DNA of 21,123 nt, taken from assembly GCA_017881985.1 (NCBI GenBank), contig JADGQH010000019.1, forward strand, positions 1-21,123, written 5' to 3'. A program made the translations under genes and the position numbers. This stretch comes from Chloroflexota bacterium. GTDB lineage: Bacteria; Chloroflexota; Limnocylindria; Limnocylindrales; CSP1-4. Below, in pieces: positions 1 through 7,442 of this stretch; position 1 is the first letter of the stretch, and each line of letters starts with the position of its first letter. Under the pieces are notes generated by a model. That model saw only the letters and a program-made list of their open reading frames with translations, was not told where the DNA came from and searched no databases.

Positions 1-131
1 CCTACAAGGCAGAATGTCGGCCGAGGCGCCAGCGCCGTGAAGATCGGGCGGCCGACATGGTTCGACGATGAGCCCAAAGACAGCCGGGACACCCTCGGAG
101 TGCCGCTGGGCGGGCTATCCATCCGGGGCCC

Positions 132-1217
132 TCACGCGCGAGCCGGGACCTCGCCGACCTTCGCCCCGATCCGGTCGAGCAGCGACCTCCACGAGGCAAC
201 GAACGCGTCGGCACCCTTCACCTGGAGCTCGTGCCCGACCGCCTCCACGTCGATCCCGGCCGCCGTGAAACGTGCCAGAAGCACGGCTGCCACAGCAGGG
301 TCGGCGTCGAGCGGACTCCCCACAACGCCGTGGTCAGCGAAGGCAAGGAGCGTGTCCTCCGGCATCGTGTTGACAGTGTGTGGCGCCGCCAGGCCGGAGA
401 CGTAGAGGGTGTCGGACGCAGTGGGATCTTTGGTGCCGGTGCTTGCGAACAGGAGCCGCTGTGGGCGGGCCCCCTCGTTCGCCAACCGCTGCCAGCGATC
501 CGTGGAGAAGAACCGGCGGTACTCGACGTAGGCCTGGCGCCCCACGGTGAGGCCCAGCGCGTTCCGGAGGTCGTCCGGCACCCTGCCGGCGACCGCGCCG
601 TCCAAGCGGCTGATGAACACAGATGCCACCGAACCAACAAACGCCGGCAGCCCCTCCTCCACGCGCCGCTCGATGCCCCGCGTGTAGGCCTCCATGCAGG
701 CGAGGTACTGCGCCGGTGAGAACAGCAGCGTCACGTTGACGGGGACGCCCGCGAAGATGGTGTCCTCGATCGCCGTGAGACCCTCGGGCGTGCCGGGGAT
801 CTTGATGAACAGGTTGGACCTGCCGCCCAGGCCGTGGAGCCGGAGGGCCTCCGCGTGGGTCGCCTCGGCATCGTGCGCGAGGAGGGGTGAGACCTCGAGC
901 GAGACGTAGCCGTCGACACCACCCGTGCGGGCGTGGATCGGGGCGAACAGATCGGCCGCCCTTCGGAGGTCGGCAAGCGCGAGGTCGAAGAAGATCGCCT
1001 CGTGCGACTGGCCCCTGGCGGCGCCGTCTCGAACGTCGATGTCGTAGGCGCCGGTGCCACCGATCGCCTTGTCGTAGATCGTCGGGTTCGAGGTCAGACC
1101 CGTGACCGAAAGGTCGGCGATGTAGCGCGCGAGCGTGCCGGTATCGAGCAGGTCGCGGGTGATGTTGTCGAGCCAGAGACTCTGGCCCAGGCCGTGGAGC
1201 TGCGCCGGGGCGTTCAT
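132..1217 (-). CDS. tal: Transaldolase (Tal, long bacterial type)
   Basis: Transaldolase of the non-oxidative pentose phosphate pathway. It moves a dihydroxyacetone unit between sedoheptulose 7-phosphate and glyceraldehyde 3-phosphate, in the cytoplasm. The 361-aa product has the family's N-terminal SLWLDNITRDLL segment (residues 13-24), TGLTSNPTIYDKA (39-51), a SLEVSP strand (106-111) and NLFIKIPGTPEG (135-146), where K139 is the expected Schiff-base lysine. The length fits the mycobacterial/cyanobacterial Tal class of about 360-370 aa. The ATG at 1217 is preceded by AGGAGA at good spacing, which fixes the start. Transketolase, glucose-6-phosphate dehydrogenase and Pgi often neighbour this gene but are not recognisable here. 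The first 131 bases of the window hold no gene I can support. The family call is very secure. Confidence 0.96.
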   Translation of the reverse strand: MNAPAQLHGLGQSLWLDNITRDLLDTGTLARYIADLSVTGLTSNPTIYDKAIGGTGAYDIDVRDGAARGQSHEAIFFDLALADLRRAADLFAPIHARTGGVDGYVSLEVSPLLAHDAEATHAEALRLHGLGGRSNLFIKIPGTPEGLTAIEDTIFAGVPVNVTLLFSPAQYLACMEAYTRGIERRVEEGLPAFVGSVASVFISRLDGAVAGRVPDDLRNALGLTVGRQAYVEYRRFFSTDRWQRLANEGARPQRLLFASTGTKDPTASDTLYVSGLAAPHTVNTMPEDTLLAFADHGVVGSPLDADPAVAAVLLARFTAAGIDVEAVGHELQVKGADAFVASWRSLLDRIGAKVGEVPARA

Positions 1218-1308
1218 CGGATCTCCTGATCTGTCGTAAACATCGGGCCGAATTGCGCGGCTCGTGACCGTCGGCGCATTGTCGGCCGCCGCGCCCGGCG
1301 GGCTCGCC

Positions 1309-2646
1309 TCAATTCCCCCGCGATTTCACGCGTTCATGGCCTGCTCCCGCTGCAGTCCGGGTCTCGATGGCGTCCTCCCCCGCTTTCGCAAACCAGCGTA
1401 TACGGGTTTCAGTGTTTCCAAACCCGGCTGCCAAAGCACCGGTCGGGTCGACGTAGCCAGGCCGGCCCGCCGTCCTCAACTCCTGGTGGGCGGCAACCAC
1501 GCAGGTACCCTCCCAGAAAGCCCCGCGCGCCCGGAGCGACAGGGGCTCGCCGCCCGCGGTCGGACTCAATGGCGTCATCCGCTTCGTGTTGTGATCCGTC
1601 CCGGCGACGAGGACAATCCCGGCCCCTCGCAGGGCGAGGACGTAGCGGTCCACGATCTCGGGCCGGTTGCGGGACGGGAATAGCTCGGCACAGTAGAGAC
1701 GCCGGTCCAGCATGCGTTCGACAAGCGCCTCCGGCGGATCCTCGAACTCGCTGATCGACGAGGCGGCATCAGCGAAGATCGGGTAGCAGGGGATGCCGCC
1801 GAGGTCGAGGACGAGCCGGTATGCCTGCTCGAATGTCAGCTCCGATTCGGGCACAAAAGCCGGCTTGCCGAACTTGAGGAGGCGCGAGCGAAGCGCCTCC
1901 TGCACGGCGACCACGTCGGCGGCATCGACCGCCGGCTGACGGCCCCACAGGCGATCGAGCACCGTCGGGCGATCATGCTCGGGAACGGACGAGAAGAGCA
2001 GCTCCTGGAACGCCTCGGCAAGATGCCGCTCCTGGAGGGCGATCCACGCCTCGGGCACGCCGGATCGCCGGGCCACCGTCGCCTTGATCTGCGTGTATGA
2101 CGGCCCGCCCGCGACGCCCGCCTCAGTGAAGTGCTGGGCGAGGCGCTCGGCCATCGTGCGCATGCGGAGCGCATTGGCGTCTCGCATCGTCGCGATCAGG
2201 CAGGCGGCCGACTCGGTGGGTGGGTCGAAGTTGGTCAGCCCCTTTCCACAGAGGTTGAACTGGCCCGGATTCGACGGGTCATTGATGCGGATCCCATACA
2301 GGTCCTCGGCAACCGTATGGAACTCGCTGCCGAACAGGGGCACCATGCCTGCCGACGCTGCCGCAGCCTCGAAGCGGCGGTAGATCCGAAAGTCGTAGTA
2401 GTTCGAGGTCCCCAGGACTCGGATGCCCTCTGCGACCGCGAGGCCGACCGCTTCCTCCGGGCTCGCAAATGCCGAGAAGTTGGGTGGCACGTGCACGTGC
2501 GTGTTTACCCGCAGGGCCGTCCCGCCTTGGTTCGCCTCGTTGCCTCCAAACGAACCGGCCACCACGCCGCCTGCAATGGCTTCGCCCGTCACCGACTCCG
2601 GGCGCGACTCGGCCCCCGGTTCCTGGCGGGACTCCTCGTTCGCCAA
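1309..2646 (-). CDS. PHP-domain-like metal-dependent hydrolase, specificity unknown
   Basis: A 445-aa soluble protein resembling PHP (polymerase and histidinol phosphatase) superfamily proteins. Visible metal-ligand-type motifs are NTHVHVP with H50 and H52, GSEFH with E108 and H110, and a late GTDHNT with D351 and H352. These fit a TIM-barrel-like metallohydrolase whose ligands are spread over the chain. The segments SNYYDFRIYRRF (81-92) and NLCGKGLTNFDPP (131-143) look conserved, but I cannot tie them to a substrate. The first 44 residues are Gly/Glu/Ala-rich and probably disordered. The chosen start is a TTG at 2646 with GAGGTG just upstream; a start nearer residue 47 is possible. It lies 91 bases upstream of tal on the same strand, so co-transcription is possible. 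Phosphoesterase activity is only an inference from the superfamily. Confidence 0.7.
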   Translation of the reverse strand: MANEESRQEPGAESRPESVTGEAIAGGVVAGSFGGNEANQGGTALRVNTHVHVPPNFSAFASPEEAVGLAVAEGIRVLGTSNYYDFRIYRRFEAAAASAGMVPLFGSEFHTVAEDLYGIRINDPSNPGQFNLCGKGLTNFDPPTESAACLIATMRDANALRMRTMAERLAQHFTEAGVAGGPSYTQIKATVARRSGVPEAWIALQERHLAEAFQELLFSSVPEHDRPTVLDRLWGRQPAVDAADVVAVQEALRSRLLKFGKPAFVPESELTFEQAYRLVLDLGGIPCYPIFADAASSISEFEDPPEALVERMLDRRLYCAELFPSRNRPEIVDRYVLALRGAGIVLVAGTDHNTKRMTPLSPTAGGEPLSLRARGAFWEGTCVVAAHQELRTAGRPGYVDPTGALAAGFGNTETRIRWFAKAGEDAIETRTAAGAGHERVKSRGN

Positions 2647-2819
2647 CGGTCACCTCGGTTGCGAAGGTCATACAGCGGTGTTGTTCCGGTGGGGTACGAG
2701 AACTCGATCAGGCAGCCCGCCGACGTGGTGCAGGGTTGAACATCGCCCCGCATGACAGTATCGCCGCCATGCTTGCTTCGCTCCTCTACCTGGTGCGTCG
2801 TCGACTCCTGAGCCTTGTG

Positions 2820-2963
2820 GCACCAAACCGACGCCCGCATCGGGGTCTGGAGCTCGAGGTACCCGAGCGTCTCGCTCCCGTCGACGAGGCCGACCGTGTG
2901 CCCGACATCGAACGGCGAAATCTCCTCGGAGGGCTCGTGCACGAGTAAAGGAGGGCGGCATGA
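2820..2963 (+). pseudogene. Decayed C-terminal tail of an integrase-core (IS481/IS3-like) transposase
   Basis: One plus frame reads RRPHRGLELEVPE from about 2829, then ERRNLLGGLVHE, a TAA at 2946-2948, and RRAA followed by TGA at 2961-2963. This matches the usual end of integrase-core transposases: a YN-x-RRPHRGL segment, a spacer, then a (R/D)LLGGLIHEY-RRAA tail. The TAA stands where the tyrosine codon of HEY is expected, so one base change would restore the normal end. Upstream of 2829 the expected HYN appears as CACCAAACC, which suggests a small deletion. No DDE catalytic residues, start codon or terminal inverted repeats can be seen. The rest of 2647-3037 shows no intact gene. I infer an old insertion of which only the tail survives. 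The family is recognised from memory. Confidence 0.55.
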
Positions 2964-3037
2964 TCGAGTCTTCGTACCCGACGGGGCGTCGGCACGTAAC
3001 GTGATGGCAGTCGGGCGGCGGAAGCTACCATCGAGCC

Positions 3038-3610
3038 GTGCGCGTCTATCTCGAGACTGAGCGGATGATCCTTCGACGGTTCACGCCCGCCGACGTGGAC
3101 CTGGTCACCGCGCTCGACGCCGACCCGGCGGTCATGCGCTACATCAATGGGGGCCGGCCGACGCCGCGGGACGAGATCCGCGACGATTACCTGCCGTGGT
3201 GGCTCGCCTACTACGAGCGGGGTGACCGGTACGGGTTCTGGGCGGCGATCGAGAAGGGGACCGGCGCGTTCCTCGGCTGGTTCCATCTGCGGCCCACGCC
3301 GGAGGACCCGGACGACGACCCGGAGCTGGGCTACCGGCTGCATGCCGCCGCGTGGGGGCGGGGGTATGCGACCGAGGGCAGCCGGGCCCTTATCCACAAG
3401 GCCTTCTCGGGGCTGGGCGCTCGTCGGGTACATGCCACGACGATGGTGGCGAACGTCGGTTCGTGGCGGGTCATGGAGAAATCCGGGCTGCGTCGCGTCC
3501 GGACGTTCCGGCAGGCATGGCCGGACAGGATCGAGGGCGAGGAGCACGGCGACGTCGAGTACGCGCTGACACGCGACGAGTGGGAGGCGGAGCAAGACCC
3601 GCTGTCCTGA
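3038..3610 (+). CDS. GNAT family N-acetyltransferase (RimJ/RimL type)
   Basis: Cytoplasmic acetyl-CoA-dependent N-acetyltransferase of the Acetyltransf_3 group, which includes RimJ, RimL and SpeG-like enzymes. The 190-aa protein begins with the characteristic LETERMILRRFTPAD (5-19). It has the beta-4 region PELGYRLHAAAWGRGYATEG (95-114) with the pyrophosphate-binding GRGYA loop, and then the NVGSWRVMEKSGL segment (139-151). The last resembles the N-x-x-S-x-R-V-x-E-K-x-G-F signature of this group. The acceptor cannot be deduced: ribosomal protein N-terminus, small amine or antibiotic are all possible. The start is a GTG at 3038, chosen because the family N-terminus begins there. The gene stands alone and converges with the ferritin-like gene 48 bases downstream. 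Confidence 0.9.
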   Translation: MRVYLETERMILRRFTPADVDLVTALDADPAVMRYINGGRPTPRDEIRDDYLPWWLAYYERGDRYGFWAAIEKGTGAFLGWFHLRPTPEDPDDDPELGYRLHAAAWGRGYATEGSRALIHKAFSGLGARRVHATTMVANVGSWRVMEKSGLRRVRTFRQAWPDRIEGEEHGDVEYALTRDEWEAEQDPLS

Positions 3611-3658
3611 CGCTCAGCCGGCTCCATTCGTGTGTTTGGGCAGTCGGTGGGCAGGACC

Positions 3659-3961
3659 CTACTTCGCCTTTTCGATTGCCCTTTCGACTTCCCTTGCGCC
3701 TCGGGCATAGAGCTTCTCTTCATCCGGAGCCAGCTGGTAGAGGAGTCGCAGGAACTGTCCCGCGTGACGGAGTTCTTCACCGGCGATGTCCATGAGCACC
3801 GCGATGGCGAGCTTGTCGTCAGTTGACTCGGCAAGCTGCACATACAGTTGATTCGCTTCGTACTCCGAGGCGACCATGAACCGGATTGCCCGGATGAGCT
3901 CCTGATCCGTGAGCTTCCTGTCGCTCGCCAGTCCCGAAAATGGCGACGCAAAACTCGGCAT
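3659..3961 (-). CDS. Small ferritin-like / rubrerythrin-like protein (encapsulin-cargo-like)
   Basis: A 100-aa protein with the helices of a minimal ferritin-like fold. Helix one carries LIRAIRFMVASEYEANQLYVQLAE (22-45) with E33 and E35. Helix two carries LMDIAGEELRHAGQFLRLL (56-74) with the ExxH pair E63 and H66. These are the expected di-iron ligands. The order of motifs and the small size resemble the short ferritin-like proteins seen alone or fused to encapsulin shells in Pyrococcus and Thermotoga. Two or more subunits would be needed to complete a four-helix bundle. A likely role is iron oxidation, storage or peroxide protection. The ATG at 3961 has AAGGAGA upstream, which decides the start over longer in-frame options. 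No encapsulin shell gene lies in the window. Whether the di-iron site is catalytic is inferred. Confidence 0.82.
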   Translation of the reverse strand: MPSFASPFSGLASDRKLTDQELIRAIRFMVASEYEANQLYVQLAESTDDKLAIAVLMDIAGEELRHAGQFLRLLYQLAPDEEKLYARGAREVERAIEKAK

Positions 3962-4035
3962 CACTGCTCTCCTTCTTTGCTTTGACGTGTCGCCACCCGC
4001 ATGCAGCCGCAGGTCAGGCACATGTCGTTCCAACT

Positions 4036-4067
4036 CGATTCTCGGATCCTGAATCGTTCGGATCCTG
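4036..4067. promoter_or_regulatory. Dyad plus overlapping direct repeat upstream of the ferritin-like gene
   Basis: CGATTC (4036-4041) and GAATCG (4051-4056) form a perfect 6-bp inverted repeat around a 9-base centre. Overlapping it, the 10-mer TCGGATCCTG occurs at 4042-4051 and again at 4058-4067. The site lies 75-106 bases upstream of the ferritin-like start, in the 237-base gap before the DoxX gene stop. Position and symmetry would fit an operator or promoter element for the ferritin-like gene. No known regulator consensus is recognised. Confidence 0.3.
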
Positions 4068-4198
4068 GCTCAGTCGCCCTCCGTTCGCTGCGGGCCGGCC
4101 GCACATGGCGGCGCAACCGGAGCAAAACCCCGTCCGGGCGGGTCGCCCTTCGGTAGCGGCACCACCCGGCTCAACGGCTCGGCCGACCTGGTCGAGCC

Positions 4199-4657
4199 TC
4201 AGGTGGTGCGCGACGGTCTCGGCGAGGGCGTGGGGACGCCGCGCCGGCGGGAGCCCGATACGAGCAGGCCCAGCCCGATCCCAAGCATCCAGACGTCCTT
4301 GCTGACGGCGATGCCGGTCCGGCTCGGCCAGATCGAACCCGGCTCGTGCATCGTCGGCGTCCGTGCGTACATCGCCACGAGACCGCCGGAGAACACGGTC
4401 AGGGCGGTCCCGGCAACGCTGCTCGGGATCGTCGGAGCGAGCAGGAGTGTCCCGGTAACGAGCTCGCCAGCGGCGAGCATCCGCAGGAACCGCACCGGCG
4501 GGATCGGCTTCAGGAACGGGAAGGCATTGGCAGCCATGCCATGCAGTCCCTCGGCCTGCTCTGCGGAACCGCGCCATTTCTCCAGCCCCGAGTGCGCGAT
4601 GTATGCGCCGGTGGCCAGACGAACAGGAATGTCGCGGGCAGCGAAGCGGAGTCGCAT
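4199..4657 (-). CDS. DoxX-family integral membrane protein
   Basis: A 152-aa polytopic membrane protein. The N-terminal segment VRLATGAYIAHSGLEKW (12-28) matches the first helix of DoxX proteins, which typically reads R-x-x-x-G-x-x-F-x-x-x-G-x-x-K. It is followed by a loop with a PFLKPIPP stretch (47-54). Further hydrophobic segments lie at about 57-75, 79-97 and 121-135. DoxX-family proteins are linked to redox homeostasis and to quinone or thiosulfate chemistry, but most members have no assigned reaction. I chose the ATG at 4657 because it places the first helix at a normal distance from the start. An ATG at 4717 would add 20 basic residues and has no better ribosome-binding site. It precedes the ferritin-like gene on the same strand with a 237-base gap, so an operon is uncertain. 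Confidence 0.75.
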   Translation of the reverse strand: MRLRFAARDIPVRLATGAYIAHSGLEKWRGSAEQAEGLHGMAANAFPFLKPIPPVRFLRMLAAGELVTGTLLLAPTIPSSVAGTALTVFSGGLVAMYARTPTMHEPGSIWPSRTGIAVSKDVWMLGIGLGLLVSGSRRRGVPTPSPRPSRTT

Positions 4658-5134
4658 CAGGGCAAAGGCCTCGCGGGTAGTGTCGTTTCTGCGGGCCGGC
4701 CAACACCGGTTGCGCATCCGAGTGTGCAGTCAGCACGCGACGGAGTCATGAAGGTTCGTCATGTCCTCGGGGCACCGCGACCGGGGCACATGGCAGCATC
4801 GGTCCTCATCGGCGATGGCCGCCGGTCGGGGGGCGTGGGTCCATCTCGGAACAGACGGGGCGGCCCCCGCGCGTGGTACCAACGGCGTGTCCGCACCTGC
4901 CGATTGACCCCTGTGACCGGCCCTACCGGGCACGCACGATGACCATCGACGTTCCCGCTGCTCGGCCCTGGTGACAGCTGCCTCCGGGAGGTGGCCAATC
5001 CGCGGCGATCCGTGGTCGTGATCGCCGTCTCCGCCGGGCAGGTGACCCACGCGGACGCCGACGCACTGGTCGGGCAGATCCCGGTTGCCGAGGTGACCGA
5101 CCCCGGCGGCGCGGATGGCAGGGAGAGCAGGGAC
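4658..5134. other. Intergenic region between divergent DoxX and protease genes; no gene supported
   Basis: This stretch of about 480 bases separates two divergent genes, so it should hold promoters for both. Long frames stay open here on both strands because of the high GC content. Their translations are rich in Arg, Pro, Ser and Gly and show no family motif or convincing ribosome-binding site. The frame of the downstream protease is open upstream to a GTG at 4991, but that extension would bury its lipoprotein signal peptide. I see no clear -35/-10 pair. Confidence 0.4.
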
Positions 5135-7429
5135 ATGAACCTGGAACACGCCCCGTCGAACCGTCGATCGCCGGGGAGAGGCTTCGCAGCAGCGATTGCC
5201 TCGATCGCGCTGCTCATCGCAGCCTGCGGACAGGCTGCCGCCCCGTCGGGCGCCCCTGCCTCTCCGTCGGTCAGCAGCGCTCCCTCGCCAACCCAGGCCA
5301 GCGTCGCGAACAGCCTCGCGACCGTGACCCTGCCGGATTCGGCTCACGTCCTGGCGACCAAGACATACGGCGTCGTCCCGGTCAACCAGATCGTCGTCGT
5401 CTTCGCCGCCGGCCAGACCAAGGCGGCCGCCGATGCGCTCGCCACGGCCCTCGGTGGTCGCGTGGTCGGTCAACTGGACTTCGTCAACGCCTACCAGATC
5501 GAGACCGCCGGCACGACCGAGGCCGATCTGACCGCGGCCCTCGCCACGGCGACCGCGACGCACGGCGTGAGCCTGGTCGCCCCGAACCAGACGGTGGAGT
5601 TCAACGCCGCCCCCGGGGAGATCTGGGGCACCCGAATCAGCCCCCTGACGGATCCTGTCTACGCTGGCGAGCGCGGCGGCGATTACGCCCTGATTGGCGT
5701 GCAAACGGCCTGGGATTACCTTCGCGGTTCCGGCATGGACCTCGGGCCGGTCCAAGTGGGCGTGGTGGATAACGGCTTCTGGGGCGGTTCAACCGAATTC
5801 AACGGCGGGACGCGGGTCGAGTTCACGGACCCCAGCGCCAAGCTGGCGACGCCCGCCCTGGAAAGGAATGCGGACGGCAGCCGCAGCCCCGATCCCTCGG
5901 GGGGTCACGGTAGTGGCGTCAACGTCCTCATTGGCGGCACACCCCCGAGCAGTGGCGGGCCGGCCGGGGTGGCATCGGTGCTGAGTGACAACCTGACGAT
6001 TTCCAACACGAACCTCTGGGCGGACCAGTACGGGACCACCTACACCGCGGCGGAGCCCAACCCGGCCGACCCGACCATCATCGAAGACCCGAATGATCCC
6101 GGCAAGAGCTACCAGTTTGCCGACCTCGTGGCCATCATGAGTCAGGTCAATGCGGGCTCGACGATCATCAACATGTCGTGGGGGCCGTCCGACTACACCA
6201 AGGTGAACCCGTCGGTCCCGAAGCTCTACCGGGCCTTTTACGAACGCATGCTCCAGGACCATCCGAACGTCCTGTTCGTGGCCACGGCAGGGAACGATGG
6301 GCGTTCCATGAGCGGCTCTCAGCGTTACCCGGGCGGCTTCAACCTGCCCAACGTGGTGACGGTCGGTAACGTCAATAACGACGGGACCATCAACGAGTCG
6401 AGCAATACCGCTGGGCCCGACTTTGAGGTTTCCCTCTTTGCCCCCGGCGACAAGGCCGTGCGCGGTTACGACCCGGTGACCGGGGAGATCAAGGACAGCT
6501 ACGGCGGCACCAGCATGGCCACGCCCCAGGTGACGGCGACGGCGGCCCTGCTGCGGTCGCTGGACAAGGATCTCACCGCCGCGCAGATCAAGGACATCAT
6601 CACCAAGACGGCCGTCAACAAGGATGGCACGATGGTCTTGGCCGTGGACGAAGCGGTCCGGGCGGTCATCAATTTGAACCGGGACGCGGCGGGGCTACCA
6701 CCCCTGAGCAAGGAGGAATTGCTCGGAGGTGGCGTCGTGGATGCGGTTGCCGTCCCGGTGGTCGGGACCCCGGGCGCCTATACGGTCCGGGGCATCACGA
6801 AGGCGGCCGGGGCGCGGGGCGTCGACCTCAATATCAGCGTCGCCGACGGCGAGGTGACCAGTGGGGAAGAGCCCACCCATCTCGACGCCGCCGGCGAGGC
6901 CACCTGGACGGTAACACTCGATCCGCCCGACGCCGGCAAGATCACCGTGTCCAGGCTCGATAACCAGGCGGGTAGCCTGATCAGCATCGAGAACATCGAT
7001 GTCAACGGCAACTGGGCCGGGACCTTCACCCTCACGGACATCACCGTCGATGAGGCTGCCCAGGCCGAGGCCAAGGACCAGGGCTGCGATCTCTCGATCC
7101 TTGAGGCCCTGAAGGGTCAGGCTCTGCCGATGACCCTCGAGCTCAACGTCGATCAGGGCCAGACCGGCACCTCGACCTACGAGATCGACACGTCTTCGAT
7201 CAAGGGGGCCGATGGCAAATCGACGACCCCGACCCCGCAGGAGGCCCCGGTCACCTACAAGGGTAGCCTGCTCACCTTCCAGTTGGCCGCGACGAGCGGG
7301 GCGGTGACGAAGATGACGGGCGTGGTGAGCCAGAGCGGCGGTGCCGCGACCATCAACGGCACGATCTCCATCAATGGCAAGGGCTACGCGGCCAAGGCCG
7401 TGTGGACGGTCACGAAGTCGGGCGTCTAG
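5135..7429 (+). CDS. Subtilisin-like (S8) serine protease, predicted lipoprotein
   Basis: A 764-aa secreted, lipid-anchored serine endopeptidase. Starting at the ATG at 5135, an Arg-rich n-region and a hydrophobic stretch lead to a lipobox LIAAC with C31. An Ala/Ser/Pro linker follows, then a propeptide-like domain at about 70-155 (KTYGVVPVNQIVVVF onward). The S8 catalytic domain spans about 190-500. It shows D212 in VGVVDNGFW, H258 in GGHGSGVNV, oxyanion N387 in ATAGNDG, and S460 in GGTSMATPQV. The histidine motif is HGSGV rather than the usual HGTHV. Residues about 540-764 form a beta-rich C-terminal region with no family I recognise and one cysteine (DQGCDLS). The lgt gene follows 13 bases downstream, so they are probably co-transcribed. 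The family call is secure; the substrate is unknown. Confidence 0.93.
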   Translation: MNLEHAPSNRRSPGRGFAAAIASIALLIAACGQAAAPSGAPASPSVSSAPSPTQASVANSLATVTLPDSAHVLATKTYGVVPVNQIVVVFAAGQTKAAADALATALGGRVVGQLDFVNAYQIETAGTTEADLTAALATATATHGVSLVAPNQTVEFNAAPGEIWGTRISPLTDPVYAGERGGDYALIGVQTAWDYLRGSGMDLGPVQVGVVDNGFWGGSTEFNGGTRVEFTDPSAKLATPALERNADGSRSPDPSGGHGSGVNVLIGGTPPSSGGPAGVASVLSDNLTISNTNLWADQYGTTYTAAEPNPADPTIIEDPNDPGKSYQFADLVAIMSQVNAGSTIINMSWGPSDYTKVNPSVPKLYRAFYERMLQDHPNVLFVATAGNDGRSMSGSQRYPGGFNLPNVVTVGNVNNDGTINESSNTAGPDFEVSLFAPGDKAVRGYDPVTGEIKDSYGGTSMATPQVTATAALLRSLDKDLTAAQIKDIITKTAVNKDGTMVLAVDEAVRAVINLNRDAAGLPPLSKEELLGGGVVDAVAVPVVGTPGAYTVRGITKAAGARGVDLNISVADGEVTSGEEPTHLDAAGEATWTVTLDPPDAGKITVSRLDNQAGSLISIENIDVNGNWAGTFTLTDITVDEAAQAEAKDQGCDLSILEALKGQALPMTLELNVDQGQTGTSTYEIDTSSIKGADGKSTTPTPQEAPVTYKGSLLTFQLAATSGAVTKMTGVVSQSGGAATINGTISINGKGYAAKAVWTVTKSGV

Positions 7430-7442
7430 ACAGCCTCCGGCC

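Noticed and set aside
1..131. Possible gene end or small gene at the left edge
   Set aside because: Short frames exist on both strands but none has a recognisable motif or a convincing ribosome-binding site.
4991..5134. Extending the S8 protease start to a GTG at 4991
   Set aside because: It would put 48 residues in front of a complete lipoprotein signal peptide. The ATG at 5135 gives a normal n-region, hydrophobic core and lipobox.
4730..5755. Minus-strand open frame upstream of and opposite the start of the S8 protease
   Set aside because: It overlaps the protease signal peptide and propeptide, has a Gly/Arg/His/Asp-rich product and lacks a ribosome-binding site.
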